Shown piece by piece: positions 1-11,414 of a DNA stretch of 64,000 nucleotides. Source of the DNA: Okapia johnstoni (lineage: Eukaryota > Chordata > Mammalia > Artiodactyla > Giraffidae). A program made the position numbers and the translations under genes. The stretch is taken from NCBI GenBank assembly GCA_024291935.2, contig CM044311.1:31438001-31502000 (forward strand), written 5' to 3'. Position 1 is the first letter of the stretch, and each line of letters starts with the position of its first letter. The notes below the pieces were generated by a model. The model worked only from the letters and a program-made list of their open reading frames with translations, ran no database searches and had not been told where the DNA came from.

Positions 1-280
1 AAAGGGATCTGCACAATCTCAAATGAAGTCATAGAGATGTAACTGGGTATCATCATGGCTCATAATATATGCTCTAGGGATTAACCAAAGTTGGAATAAT
101 CTCTCCATTCTAAGAGAGTTCCTTGTTGATTGTAGAAAGCTCTGTGACAAGTTGAATACAAGCTCCTTGGTGTCCCTTTGAGACCAAGTGAACTGCGCCA
201 TTTGGTATTTTCTCTTTAGGTGACAACACAGATAATATCATAATGTTGTTTGGCATTTGTGGCTGAAACTGTCATGTTCA
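1..280. other. Unassigned single-copy-like sequence
   Basis: Moderately AT-rich sequence with no repeat family, RNA gene or coding exon that I recognise. A 60-codon minus-strand frame starts near 201, but it has no recognisable motif and its length is expected by chance. Confidence 0.4.
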
Positions 281-600
281 TTTTTATCCAAGTCCTCCCC
301 CACTTTTGTGAGCCATGGGATTGAGTGGCATGTAGATATAAGTAGATGGGTGTCACCTGTAGGCCCCTAAAATATCCTGCCCAGTCTATTTCCCCTTTTA
401 GTCATCTGGAAATCAAGAATTATGAGACTTGAGAACCACACAATGGAAGCACCATGGTCAATCTTTGCAGGAAAGCACACAGAATGGTAGCTTGATTAAA
501 ACTGATAAGCCAAGAAATAAGTTTTCATTTTGTTTAAAGTCATGAGATCTAAGAGTTCATTTCAGTGGCATAAGCTGGCTTATTCTGACTTTATACCATT
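280..600 (+). repeat. Old interspersed repeat, LTR-like, family not assigned
   Basis: The arrangement resembles an old mammalian LTR-type repeat: a 'TAAGTAGATGGGTGTCACC' block near 340, then a segment near 530-595 resembling the usual end (TTTAAGCCACTGAGAT... CAGCATAA...TATCCTGACT). This rests on remembered consensus only. Divergence is high and the family name is not certain. Confidence 0.35.
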
Positions 601-1060
601 GCTTTATGACAAAATTATGGTATATTTTATGGGTCTCTGTTTATTAGTGCCTTAAAATTTCTGTCCTGTTCATTAAAAAAAAAAAAAAGCTTAGCTCAGA
701 AAGTTGGTTATACACAATTTTAACACCAATTTAATTTACTTCATATTTAGAACAAGACTTCATGGCAATGGTTTTCTAGAGTTTGTAAAATTTTTTCTTT
801 TTTGTTGACAAAAATATATTATGATTTCATCATGTTGCTAAGATAATCCATCTTAATCACAAAGTTTATTAAACAAAGTTTATTTTCTGAAAACCTACTT
901 CTCTGAGTCTTTGGTTATAAATTGTAGCATTTCACCCTAAGCCAAATCTAATTCTTCTATGTTTCTTGCAGAGCTATCATTTTAAGTTTTCTTTTCAAGG
1001 ATTAGATCCATACTATTGCTCTATACTATGCTTTCTTACTTTGGTATTTCTTTAGCATTT
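600..1060. other. AT-rich sequence, nothing identified
   Basis: AT-rich stretch with an A-run at about 675-688. That run could be the degraded tail of an old retroelement, but no body is recognisable upstream. No frame of interest. Confidence 0.4.
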
Positions 1061-1560
1061 CTCCAGATAATATTCTTTAGTAATTAAAAAATATTCAAAG
1101 GATATAAACTTTTTGACTTCTGTATTTCTAAAATTCCCCTTCACAAATTGTGAAGGACTGACAAAGGTGTAGAATTCTAGGTTTAAAATAATTTCCCTCT
1201 TTGGCAACACTGTTCTACTGACTTCTAGAATCCACTGTTGCTAGTCAGTTTATTATATTCTTTTTCTTTCTTCTTTTGAAGATAAATTGTTTTTGTGCTC
1301 TAGAAGATTTTCAGACCTTCTCTTTAACATTAGTATTCTATAATTTCACAATGATGTGTCTAGTATTGGGTAATTAAAAGTTTATTCTGCTTGACTTTGG
1401 TCAGTTCTTTTGGTCAAAACTTCTTTTCTTCATCTCTGGAAAATTCTCTTTCACTTTTCATGGGTCATTTCCTTTTCTCCATTTTTCAGTCCCCCTCATA
1501 GCCCACCACCTTCCAGAACACCTTCTAGATATGCTTAATATGGTTTGATGCTTCATTTCT
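1060..1560 (-). mobile_element. Old L1 (L1M-like) fragment
   Basis: Read on the minus strand this resembles an old L1M-type 3' region. Diagnostic parts are the 'TTTCACAATGATGTGTCTAG' block near 1345 and 'TCTGGAAAATTCTC' near 1435. It is highly diverged and broken at the right by a younger SINE. Confidence 0.45.
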
Positions 1561-1590
1561 CATTTTCTTTTTCTGTAAATGCATGCTATC

Positions 1591-1802
1591 AGCTTCTCTG
1601 GTGGCTCAGAGTGTAAAGCACCTGCCTGCAATGCAGGAGACCTGGATTCGATCCCTGGGTGGGGAAGATCCCCTGGAGAAGGAAATGGCAACCCACTCCA
1701 GTATTCTTGCCTGGAAAACCCTACGGATGGAGAAGCCTGGTAGGCTACAGTCCACGAGGTCACAGAGTCGGACATGACTGAGCGACTTCACTTTCACTTT
1801 CT
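1591..1802 (+). mobile_element. Bov-tA SINE
   Basis: A tRNA-Glu-like head (TGGCTCAG...GGATTCGATCC) is followed by the Bov-A body ending TCGGACATGACTGAGCGACTTCACTTTCACTT. Short flanking repeats CATGCTAT (about 1582 and 1805) look like target-site duplications. Non-autonomous; the Bov-A part matches the BovB 3' end, so it is thought to use the BovB machinery. Confidence 0.93.
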
Positions 1803-1805
1803 TTC

Positions 1806-2780
1806 ATGCTATGAAATAGGATACAATACTTCCTCCTAAAGTTTTTTTAGTTATATTTAAAAAAATGAGTATGGACATTGTATATTCTTGCTTTCGCATC
1901 TCTAAATAAATTGGAATCTTTGAGATCTTATGCTATCTTTCAAAGTATACTTTAAAATATATAAAATTACTATCTTTATAGCTATTTAATATATATTTAA
2001 AATACTTCATAAATAACTTTTTGAAAAGGTCAAAATAAATTGATTTTAGGTTTTATCTTTACAATCTATTTTAACTACACTTTAATCTTTCCCTTTAATA
2101 CTCAAACTTCACATTATGGGGAAAATGTGTATGGGACATTTACACCTGTGGATAAGGTTCTTACTTTACTTGATCATAAAACTTTCTGAAACTGCAACAA
2201 CTCCCTCAGGCGACATTACTAGATGAATCCTATGATAAATATCTGAAAGAAAATCGATGCTTAGATCCTATTTTCCTCCTGGAATTCCCCATTGATTCTA
2301 TAAAATGGGGAAAATTTTATATAAATTTTGGGTGACTGTAGAAGGAGGAACTCTGATGGTCTTCAGTGTTAACCTGTGGTAAAGGAACTGTTGGGTATAC
2401 TCTATTAAGTTGGGTCAGTTTTTAGTAATACAGTGTAGTTTCAGGCTTACTGTGTGCCACTGGACTCTATAATATGCAAACAGCTATATCTTTTTAATTG
2501 ATTTCTCTCTGTTCTTTCTTTCTCCCTGCAATATCTCTTTGGGTCTTGAGAGCATCTGTGCCATCTGGACTTAGTTGAGTCAGTTTTTTGGCTCGTTTCC
2601 TCTTTAACACTGACAATCTCTAACTTTTTAAAATCTATGTTATCACCTTTGTATTTCTCCAGTAGCTTTCATTAAAGCAAAGAGTCTTAAAATTTACATT
2701 TACATTTTAACATAAATAGCTACATTTATACAAAATAACCACTCATATCCTCGTTGGACAATAAGGATACCTCTGTTTGG
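1806..2780. other. AT-rich sequence, nothing identified
   Basis: Roughly 1 kb of AT-rich DNA without a repeat I can name and without a reading frame of interest. It may continue the old L1 debris to its left. Confidence 0.35.
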
Positions 2781-2784
2781 TTGG

Positions 2785-2876
2785 GAATCTTGCCTGGGAA
2801 ATTCCATGGACAGAGGAGCCTGATGGGCTACAGTCCATGGGGTCACAAAGAGTTGGACATGACTGTGGGACTAACA
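2785..2876 (+). mobile_element. Bov-tA/Bov-A SINE 3' fragment
   Basis: Only the Bov-A body is present (CTTGCCTGGGAAATTCCATG through GTTGGACATGACTG); the tRNA head is absent. It is followed by a GATGATGATAATGATGATG low-complexity tail. Confidence 0.85.
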
Positions 2877-4589
2877 CTGATGATGATAATGATGATGGGA
2901 GGTAGATGGATCTTCGGTAAACATTTGAAACTGATTAACTGGCTAAGAGCATAATTTGTGTTACTTCAAGCCCATATTTTAAGTTCATCTTATGATGAAT
3001 TTCTGCATTATGCTCTGTAAGATAAAATATGGAGTCATTAAATAGAAAATAAAAGATGACATAATTTTCATCAGGCTGTGCTTAAGTGGAAATTCTACCG
3101 AAGTCAAGTTTCCTAGGTCCACAGATTACAGAAACACCTGTTTATTTAAAACAATGCAAATGTTATGTGAAATTTAGAACACGGACTGTAAAACATCCAT
3201 AATTTGAAATATTCTTTTTACTAATAGCGGACATTTGATCAAAGAACATGTCCATGGTTTTTAAAGCAAGAACTATTTAGCACTTATTAGCTACAAAACA
3301 CACACATAATAGACCTAGAAAAAGGAAACTCCAAAGCTCTTATTTACGTGCATTATAGATGAGAGTGTAAAATCTGTCTATAAATCAGGTTTTGAATTTT
3401 ACTATAATTGTGCTTTTCAAAGTAGATAATTAAATTGCTATGTCTTTGGGAAAAGGTCAGCTTGTTGTGATAGCACAGATTAATCTCTCTAGGGCATTTG
3501 CTCTTAATAACCATGAATCGTTTTTTCATAAGCTTGAAGGCTTGGCAAGGTTCCATCCAGCCTAAAATACTTTGAAAATGACAGAAATTCACTAAGAAAC
3601 ACTCTAATAGTTTTACTTAATCACCAGTTAACCTGCATAAGTACCTTTGTGTTCTCATCTATCTGTTAACCTACACTATGATCAGATATTGGGGGAAATG
3701 AGAACATGAAGACTCCTGGGTTTTTGCTGCTGTTGTTCATTTGTGTGTTTGTGCCCTGGGGTAGATGTAAAGGGCAAACGGTATGAACTCAGGTTCAGGC
3801 ATAACAAAATCTCTAATTTTATAAATTATTACTGAGTACCTGTCAGCTGATTCTACACCGTAATGTTCCCATGCATTACTTTTATACAAATTATTAAATA
3901 TACTTTCTGGTACAACTTTTAAGAAAGTATTAAAAGGAACTTCCTAAGATATAATGACAAAAGTCTATGTCTATACAAGCAAAATTAGAGTCCTTTATCG
4001 AGACGATCAGTCTCAAGCTATTCTAATGAGAAAAAAGCAAGCAAACAAACAAAACAACCCAGCTAACTTGATCTTGAATCATCTCACATCAATATTCTCA
4101 TGTTGATGGGATTATCCTACAACTCATTTACATAGCCTAAAAGAGAAAAACAAACTGATGATAAACACATGAAATATGCTGTTTTCTCTGGCGTAACTAT
4201 TAGAGACATAAATTCATACATAATTTTTAAAGTTGTGAACCTATATTTTGATAATTCTATCAATATACACTTAAATTATAAGTAGAATATCTAGATCCCA
4301 TTGGAAAAAAAAGATTTTCATATGGTAATTATTAGTGTATGCTTGATAATTGTTTTTCAAAAGCTTATGTAAAGGAACTGGGGTCTTCAGAGCTTAAAAT
4401 AAGGGCTCTTCTAAAGTGAACACCTATTTCCAGGTTATCCTTCCTGGCCATTCAGCACCCTGTGCTCTCTAGTAACATCCTCTGACTTCTCTGGGGTATT
4501 AAAGCAGATTTTCCTTGTCTTGATATTTGAAGAAAGGAGTCTTCCCCTCATCCTACTGCCTTCAACATGTGTGTTCATATCAACAGTTT
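2877..4589. other. Mostly unassigned sequence
   Basis: About 1.7 kb with no clear repeat boundary. The part around 3815-3900 (TACTGAGTACCTGTCAG...) faintly resembles the core of a minus-strand MIR, but too weakly to call. A 79-codon minus-strand frame at 3353-3592 has no recognisable domain. Confidence 0.35.
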
Positions 4590-5159
4590 GGATTCCTTAG
4601 TCAGTTCAGTTCAGTTCAGTTGTTCAGTCATGTCTGACTCTTTGTGACGCCATAGACTGCAGCATGCCAGGCCTCCCTGTCCATCACCAACTCCTGGAGT
4701 TTACTCAAACTCATGTCCATTGAGTTGGTAATGCCATCCGACCATCTGATCCTCTGTCATTCCATTCTCCTCTCGCCTTCAATCTTTCCCAGCATCAGGG
4801 TCTTTTCAAATGAGTCAGTTCTTTGCATCAGGTGGCCAAAGTATTGGAGATTCAGCTTCAGCGTCAGTCCTATCAATGAACACCCAAGACTGATCTCCTT
4901 TAGGATGGACTGGTTGGATCTCCTTGCAGTCCAAGGGACTCTCAAGAGTCTTCTCCAACACCACAGTTCAAAAGCATCAACTCTTCAACGCTCAACTTTC
5001 TTTATAGTTCAGCTCTCAAATCCATATATGACTACTGGAAAAATCATAGCCTTGACTAGATGGACCTCTGTTGGCCAAGTAACATCTCTGCTTTTTAATA
5101 TGCTGTATAGGTTGGTCATAACTTTTATTCCAAGGAGCAAGCATCTTTTAATTTCATGG

Positions 5160-5651
5160 CTACAGTAACTGTCTGCAGTGATTTTGGAGCCCCCCCAAAA
5201 TAGAACCTTTCACTGCTTCTCCATCTATTTGGCATGAAGTGATGGGACCAGATGCCTTGATCTTAGTTTTCTGAATGTTGAGTTTTAAGCCAACATTTTC
5301 ACTCTCCTCTTTCACTTTCATCAAGAAACTCTTTAGTTCTTCTCTTTTTGCCATAAGTATGGTATTATCTGCATATTTGAGGTTGTTTATATTTCTCCTG
5401 GAAATTTTGATTCCAGCTTGTGCTTCATCAAGTCCAGGATTTCTCATGATATATTCTGCATATAAGTTAAATAAGCAGGGTGACAATTTAGAGCCTTGAT
5501 GTACTCCTTTCCGGATTTGGAACCAGTCTATTCTTCCATGTCCAGTTCTAACTGTTGCTTCTTGACCTGCATACAGGTTTCTCAAGAAGCAGGTCTGGTG
5601 GTCTGGTATTCCCATCTCTTTCAGAATTTTCCACAGTTTGTTGTGGTCCAT
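5160..5651 (-). pseudogene. BovB reverse-transcriptase fragment (YADN active site)
   Basis: This is a 163-codon open piece of the BovB reverse transcriptase. It covers the segment after motif A (MDHNKLWKILKEMGIPDH), motif B as KGVHQGSKLSPCLF, and motif C as YADN. In the family motif B is normally KGVRQGC and motif C is YADD, whose two aspartates bind the catalytic metals. The second aspartate is Asn here, so no activity is expected even apart from the surrounding frame breaks. The frame ends near 5160, where the BovB sequence 'ITSCQIDGEAV' runs into a frameshift. The upstream half of the polymerase lies in another frame at 5918-6259. It is part of the copy at 4601-7431 and is not a host gene. 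Confidence 0.9.
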
Positions 5652-7118
5652 ACAATCAAAGGCTTTGGCATAGTCAATAAAGCAGAAATAGATGTTTTTC
5701 TGGAACTCTCTTGCTTTTTCGATGATCTAGCAGAAGTTGACAGTTTGATCTCTGGTTCCTCTGCCTTTTCTAAAACCAGCTTGAACATCTGGAAGTTCAT
5801 GGTTCACATATTGCTGAAGCCTGGGTTGGAGATTTTTGAGCATTACTTTGTTAGCATGTGAAATGAGTGCAATTGTGCGGTAGTTTGAGCATTCTTTGGC
5901 ATTGCCTCTCTTTGGGATTAGAATGAAAACTGATCTTTTCCAGTCCTGGGGTCACTGCTGAGTTTTCCAATTTGCTGGCATATTGAGTTCAGCATGTTCA
6001 CAGCATCATCTTTTAGGATTTGAAATAGCTCAAATGGAATTCCATCACCTCCACTCACTTTGTTCATAGTGATGCTTCCTAAGGCCCACTTGACTCCATA
6101 TTCCAGGATGTCTGGCTCTAGATGAGTGATCACACCATCGTGATTGTCTTGGTCATGAAGATCTTTTTTGTATAGTTCTTCTGTGTATTCTTGCCACCTC
6201 TTCTTAATATCTTCTGCTTCTGTTAGGTCGATACCATTTATGTCCCTTATTGTGTCCATTTTGCATGAAAATTCCCTTGGTATCTCTAGTTTTCTTGAAG
6301 AGATCTCTAGTCTTTCCCATTCTATTGTTTTCCTCTATCTCTTTGTACTGATTACTGAGGAAGGCTTTCTTATCTCTCCTTGTTTTTCTTTGGAACTCTG
6401 CATTCAAATAGATACATCTTTCCTTTTCTCCTTTGCCTTTCATTTCCCTTCTTTTCATAGCTCTTTATAAGGACTCCTCAGACAACCATTTTGCCTTTTT
6501 GCATATCTTTTTCTTGATGATGGTCTTGATCCCTGCTTCCTGTACAATGTCACAAACCTCCATCCATAGTTTTTCAGGCACTCTGTCTATCAGATATAAT
6601 CCCTTGAATCTATTTGTCACTTCCACTGTATAATTATAAGGGATTTGATTTAGGTAATACATGAATGGTCTAGTGGTTTTCCCTACTTTCTTCAATTTCT
6701 GTCTGAATTTGCCAACTAAGAGCTTGTGATCTGAGCCACAGTCAGCTCCCAGTCTTGTTTTTGCTGACTGTATAGAGCTTCTCCATCTTTGACTGCAAAG
6801 AATACAATCAACATTATTTCGGTGTTGACCTTCGGTGTTGACGTCATCACACATGGTGATGTCCATGTGTACAGTCTTCTCTTGTGTTGTTGGATGAGAG
6901 TGTTTGCTATGACAGTGTGTTTTCTTGGCCAGACTCTATTAGCCTTTGCCCTGCTTCATTCTGTACTCCAAGGCCAAATTTACCTGTTACTCCAGGTGTT
7001 GCTTGACCTACTTTTGCATTCCAATCCCCCCATAATGAAAAGGACAGTTTTTTTGGGTATTAGCTCTAGAAGGTCTTGTAGGTCTTCATAGAACCATGCA
7101 ACTGCAGCTTCTTCAGCA

Positions 7119-7397
7119 TCACTGGTTGGGGTATAGACTTGGATTACTGTGGTATTGAATGGTTTTCCTTGGAAATAAACAGATCATTCTGTCGTTTTTG
7201 AGATTGCATCCAAGTACTGTATTTTGTACTCTTTTGTTGACTATGAGGGCTACTCCATTTCTTCTAAGGGATTCTTTCCCACAGTAGTAGATATAATGGT
7301 CATCTGAGTTAAATCCACCCATTCCAGTCCATTTTAGTTCTCTGGTTCCTAAAAAGTCAATGTTCACTCTTGCCATCTCCTGTCTGACCACTTCCAA
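7119..7397 (-). pseudogene. BovB AP-type endonuclease N-terminal fragment
   Basis: A 92-codon open piece of the BovB endonuclease. It contains ARVNIDFLGTRELKWTGMG, where ELKW carries the metal-binding glutamate of the APE-like fold, and the RRNGVALIVNKRVQNTVLG strand. The more downstream endonuclease part (GADCGSDHKLL, with the catalytic SDH intact) is in another frame at 6465-6866. Frame changes between the two make a continuous nuclease impossible. The first residues of the domain (the TWNV block) are missing because the element is truncated at 7431. Confidence 0.88.
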
Positions 7398-7442
7398 TTT
7401 GCCTTGATTTTGGACCTAACATTCCAGGTTAGGACTCCTTAG

Positions 7443-7764
7443 GGAAGTGTTTAATATCCTGTTATGGCAATATTTAAGGAGCAGCAGCAAAAGTGGAGAC
7501 TTTTAGGAATAATATTACATTTTTATTAGTCTTAATTAACAAAGTTCATAACAACAAAAAATACTTGTAATTACTTTCTTCTCTGGGTTAGTAAGGGCTT
7601 CTTTCTTGGGACACTTAAGTTATAGTTTAATGTTAAAAATAATTTTGTACAAACATGTGGCTACCAAGAGGGAAAAGAGGAGTAGGATGGGTTGAGAGAC
7701 TGAGATTGACACACATACGCATGCGTGCATACACCTACACACACACACACATATGTGTATAGAT
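7443..7764. other. Unassigned AT-rich sequence ending in a CA-rich tract
   Basis: No repeat family recognised apart from a short simple-sequence region near 7711-7757 (ACACATACGCATGCGTGCAT, then CACACACACACACA). Confidence 0.4.
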
Positions 7765-7945
7765 AATTAATGATAAGCGACTGTATATTAACAAGGAACT
7801 CTACTCAATGCTCTGCGGTGGCCTCTATGGGAAGAACATATAAGAGGGGATATATGTATTTGTATTGTTGATTCACTTTGCTGTATAGCAGAGATTGATA
7901 CAACATTTTAAAGCAACTGTACTCCAATAAAAATTTTAAAAGAAT
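7765..7945 (+). mobile_element. L1 3' end fragment
   Basis: Matches the plus-strand 3' terminus of artiodactyl L1: 'AAGGAACTCTACTCAATGCTCTG', 'TGATTCACTTTGCTGTA', then 'CTGTACTCCAATAAAAATTTTAAAA' as the polyadenylation end. It is severely 5'-truncated. Confidence 0.85.
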
Positions 7946-8249
7946 AATTTTATTCCTTTATTTTGATTTAATCACCATTTCCTGTGAGTACTGACTGTTG
8001 AGCATTTTGTGTTATTATCAAAGTTCAAAATGAGGACATTATTATTGTTACATGACTATATCAACTGAAAATATTTACAGTTGAGTGAATTGCTACCAAA
8101 ATGTCTGTCCTGAACCACCAAAATATCCATGGGACAAAGGATAGACTAGTGTTTTTCTTATCAGGGATAGTTCAGTTCATGTCCTTTTAGTATTTACTAC
8201 TTATTATTAGCTAGCCATTTTTAATCCATTGCTAACAGAAGGATTTTTT

Positions 8250-8624
8250 ATTTTTTAAATTTTATTTATTTATCTATATATTTGGTTGTATTGGATTTTC
8301 ACTGCAGCATGAGCTTTCTCTAGTTGTGGTGATGGGGGCTGCTCTTGTTGTGGTACTTGGGCATTTCAGTGTGGTAGCCTCAGCTGTTGCAGAGTACAGG
8401 CTATAGGCAAATAGGTCTTAATAGTTTAGCACATGGGCTCAATAGTTGCAGTGTGTGGCTCTAGGGATTGCAGGCTTCAGTAGTTGGTGACACACAGACT
8501 CAGTAGCTTTGGTACATGGATATAGGTGCTCCACAGTATGCGGAATCTTTCTGGACCAGGAATTGAACTCCTGTTCCCTGCCTTGGCTGGCAGATTCTTA
8601 TCTACTGTGCCACCAGGGAAATCT
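8250..8624 (-). mobile_element. CHR-2-type SINE
   Basis: Reverse complement of a cetartiodactyl CHR SINE. The T-rich tail is at the left, 'GGGCTTTCTCTAGTTGTGG'-like blocks and repeated 'CAGTAGTTG' units lie in the middle, and the tRNA-like head at the right ends GTGCCACCAGGGAAATC. AGAAGG plus a T-rich stretch flanks both sides (8237 and 8625), consistent with a target-site duplication. Confidence 0.85.
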
Positions 8625-8630
8625 AGAAGG

Positions 8631-8925
8631 CTCATTTTTTTTTTTAAGTTAACATTTATTACTTTTTGAAACTGATTTCTTAGTTGCCAGTTTTTTGAAA
8701 AATATTCTAAGTAAACATGAGAACAGTTTCAGCATAAATATACAAAGCTAACTGACAGAAGATGTAGCTGCAAATAAAGTGTTGAATCATATTTTTTAAA
8801 TCTACTTACTGGGATCCTAAAAACTGCTGACTAATATTTCCATAGTCTTCTCTTAGCATATATGTTTTCCTACAGTTAGCAAGAGACATTTATTCTGCTT
8901 TTCAAGTTTAGTAACACTTCAAAAT
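8631..8925. other. Unassigned AT-rich sequence
   Basis: Just under 300 bp between the CHR SINE and a BovB fragment. No element or frame recognised. Confidence 0.35.
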
Positions 8926-8939
8926 TTATTCGTGCACCA

Positions 8940-10046
8940 GTTCAGTTCAGTCACTCAGTCATGTCCAACTCTTTCCGACCCCATGGAGTGCAGCACACCA
9001 AGCTTCCCTGTCCATTACCAACTCCCAGAGCTTGCTCAAACTCGTGTCCATTGAGTCAGTGATGCCATCCAACCATCTCATCCTCTGTCGTCCCCTTCTC
9101 CTCCTGCCTTCAATCTTTCCCAGTATCAGGGTCTTTTCCAATGAGTCAGTTCTTCGCATCAGGTGACTAAAGTATTGGAGTTTCACCTTCAGCATCATTC
9201 CTTCCAATGAATATTCAGGACTGATTTCCTTGAGGATTGACTGGCTTGATCTCCTTGCAGTCCAAGGGGCTCTCAAGAGTCTTCTCCAACACCACAGTTC
9301 AAAAGCATCAATTCTTCAGTGCTCAACTTTCTTTATGGTCCAACTCTCACATCCTTACATGACCACTGGAAAAACCATAGCTTTGACTAGACAGACCTTT
9401 GTCGGCAAAGTAATGTCTCTGCTTTTTAATATGCTGTCCAGGTTTGTCATAGCTTTTCTTCCAAGAAGCAAGAGTCTTAATTTCATGGTGGCAATCACCA
9501 TCTGCAGTGACTTTGGAGTCCAAGAAAATAAAGTCTGTCACTGTTTCCATTGTTTCCCCATCTATTTGCCATGAAGTGATGAGACTGGATGCCATGATCT
9601 TAGTTTTTGAATGTTGAGTTTTAAGCCAGGTTTTTCACTCTTCTCTTTCACTTTTTTTAGGTAGCTAGAATAGGAAAAAGGAGTCCAAAATGGTGGTGGC
9701 TAAAAGGGGAAAGCCTTTGAAAATGGAACAAAAGAAAATCCATGGACTGGAGTGAAAACTTCAGGTGAAACAAACATACCCCCTTCTTGGCTAGCCCAAT
9801 TTGCACAGGGAAGGCTCAGCGGGGAGGAGAAAATGAATAAAAGCAGGAAGCCAAGACAGATTGAGGCCTCTCCTTTGGGGTCCGTCCACCCTCAGGCCTC
9901 GGGGGTGTACTATTCTTTGCTTGCCAAATAAAACTGAGCTGTAACCAAGCTGTAACACTGGTCCACCATTTCAAATTTTTGCTGCGGCAAGACAGAACTG
10001 AGGAAATTACACACTCCCTTGACAGTTTCATCAAGAGGCACTTTAG
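8940..10046 (-). mobile_element. BovB LINE 3' fragment, split by a solo LTR
   Basis: The first part, 8940-9654, is the BovB C-terminal coding region and 3' tail on the minus strand. The second part is a 22-bp remnant at 10025-10046 (TTTCATCAAGAGGC...) that continues the BovB sequence exactly where the left part stops. The 370 bp between them are an LTR. Flanks TTTATTCGTGCACCA (ending 8939) and TTTATGCACCA (from 10048) look like a target-site duplication with a small deletion, which supports 10046 as the true 5' truncation point. A 105-codon frame at 8959-9276 encodes the family C-terminus ([20 protein letters not shown]). Confidence 0.9.
9655..10024 (+). mobile_element. Solo LTR of an endogenous retrovirus (class I-like), inside BovB
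   Basis: About 370 bp that interrupts BovB precisely. It has LTR architecture in order: a U3-like part, a TATA-like ATAAAAG near 9838, a polyadenylation signal AATAAA near 9927, and a U5-like tail ending GACA at 10024. No gag, pol or env sequence is adjacent, so it is a solo LTR left by recombination. The duplicated site would be 4 bp (CTTT at 9651-9654, GTTT at 10025-10028, one mismatch), as expected for a gammaretrovirus-like integrase. The 5' terminal TG is not preserved. The class assignment is an inference. Confidence 0.72.
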
Positions 10047-10875
10047 ATTTATGCACCAAAAGGAGGTTTTCTAAAATAAAATGATCATAATCCCCATTGA
10101 GCTTACAAATCATGTGTATTATAATGTTATACATGTGTTCATGTGTGTTGTTAAAAACTACAAAGGATTCCAATTTTTGAGAAGATTTTATATATTTATT
10201 ACATTTATATAAATATATATTTGACTTTAATGTCAAGAATAATTTTAAATAACTCTTACTTCTGTCCATCGTTATTTCATTAACTGAACAGTTACATTTA
10301 TACTAATCTATAATTTCTAATAACAGAATGAAAAGTTACTACATTTCAAACTTACCTGGATCTGAAATTAATTTTATTTCTTTGCTAGATCATTTAATGT
10401 AGTTTTTTTATATCTCGTCACCCTGTTTCAGACCATTTGTTTCATATACCATTAATAAACTCATTAGTCTAAAAATGTTTATTGTTTAAATAGTGTTTTC
10501 ATGTGATGATAAAAATCTGCAAAATCATTTGTTCCTTGTTATGACCAAAATTCAGTTATTGGCATTGAGGTAATCACTCTTCTTTAATTATGCTGCCTAC
10601 AAAGGCGTATAGTACCTTCAATTCTGAACAGAACACTCATTAAAGCAATTCACCTCAAACTATTAAACTAAGAAATTAATTGCTCTGTCTACTGTGGCTC
10701 TTTCTGGTAGATTACTTGAATAAGATAAAGTTTTGTGTAAAGCACATTCTTTTTCCTTTGTCCTTGGTTTGCAATCTATCATGAAGTTTGATGGCCTTCC
10801 TTCCAACTCATCATTTTAATCAACCTTTCTCACTTGTAATAGCTACTTCCTGTGGTGTGTATTTTATTTGAGTGA

Positions 10876-10910
<35 letters not shown>

Positions 10911-11133
10911 TATGTGTGTGTATCTATTTAGGGCAGAGAAGTTGTCACATGAAAAACGGTGTCTTAAGGAGTCATATGACAGGGTGAAAGAGTATAAACA
11001 TTAGTGAAGGAAAAATAAAATGGCTTCCTCCTCCGATCCCCTGGTTTTCAACTTCGTCTTTTGGACCAAGAACTTACCTAATTTTTCTTGCCTGGTACAA
11101 CATATAAGAACTTGCTTTTAGAAAGGGATTTGA
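10047..11133. other. Unassigned sequence with a TG microsatellite
   Basis: About 1.1 kb with no transposon I can name except the simple repeat listed separately at 10877. No coding evidence. Confidence 0.4.
10877..10921. repeat. (TG)n microsatellite
   Basis: About 15 perfect TG units (10877-10906), followed by an interrupted TTTGTATGTGTGTGT tail. Confidence 0.97.
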
Positions 11134-11141
11134 TTTGATGA

Positions 11142-11222
11142 ATTGCTTCTCAGCCTTTGGGCTAAGATCAAGTGTAAGTATCTGCTTTTATCAGTTTGCT
11201 ATCTGATACATCCTCTATCTGA
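11142..11222 (+). pseudogene. U2 snRNA 5' fragment (retro-pseudogene part of a chimera)
   Basis: The sequence matches about the first 80 nt of U2 snRNA: it begins ATTGCTTCTCAGCC, continues GGCTAAGATCAAGTGTAAGTA (branch-point-recognition region with an extra A), then ATCTGATACATCCTCTATC. The rest of U2 (Sm site, stem-loops III and IV) is absent; Bov-tA sequence starts straight after. No upstream snRNA proximal element is seen, so this is a reverse-transcribed copy and not a U2 gene. The 11-bp duplication TTTGATGAATT lies at its 5' edge (11134-11144) and again after the SINE (11415-11425). Confidence 0.9.
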
Positions 11223-11414
11223 CTTTGCTTGTGGCTCAGCTGGTAAAGAATCCACCTGCAATGTGGGAGACCTGGATTCAATCCCTGGGTTGGAAAGATC
11301 CCCTGGAGAAGGGAATGGCAATTCACTCCAGTATTATGGCCTAGAGAATTCCGTGGACTGTATAGTCCATGAGGTTGCAAAGAATTGGGCATGACTGAGT
11401 GACTTTCACTTCAC
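11223..11414 (+). mobile_element. Bov-tA SINE fused to U2 sequence
   Basis: The tRNA-like head starts in 'CTTGTGGCTCAGCTGGTAAAG' and runs to the Bov-A end 'GGGCATGACTGAGTGACTTTCACTTC'. It has no target-site duplication of its own: the only matching flanks are TTTGATGAATT at 11134 and 11415, which enclose the U2 piece plus this SINE. Both parts therefore appear to have inserted together. Confidence 0.93.

Larger units (their letters stand above)
4601..7431 (-). mobile_element. BovB (RTE) LINE, 5'-truncated, with target-site duplications
   Basis: The left edge is the reverse complement of the BovB 3' end (CAGTTCAGTTCAGTTCAG, then the Bov-A-like tail). Reading leftward from 7431 gives endonuclease, linker, reverse transcriptase and C-terminal region in the expected order. 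Flanks are GGATTCCTTAG (4590-4600) and GGACTCCTTAG (7432-7442), an 11-bp target-site duplication with one mismatch. The length of about 2.8 kb shows 5' truncation just upstream of the endonuclease start. Frameshifts and stops break the ORF many times. The reverse-transcriptase active site reads YADN instead of YADD, so it is inactive. Confidence 0.96.

Noticed and set aside
1591..1660. tRNA genes predicted from SINE heads
   Set aside because: The tRNA-Glu-like parts of the Bov-tA and CHR elements lack a proper acceptor stem and anticodon arm and continue into the SINE body.
11142..11222. Functional U2 snRNA gene
   Set aside because: Only the first ~80 nt are present; there is no proximal sequence element upstream and no 3' box. 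It is a retrocopy part.
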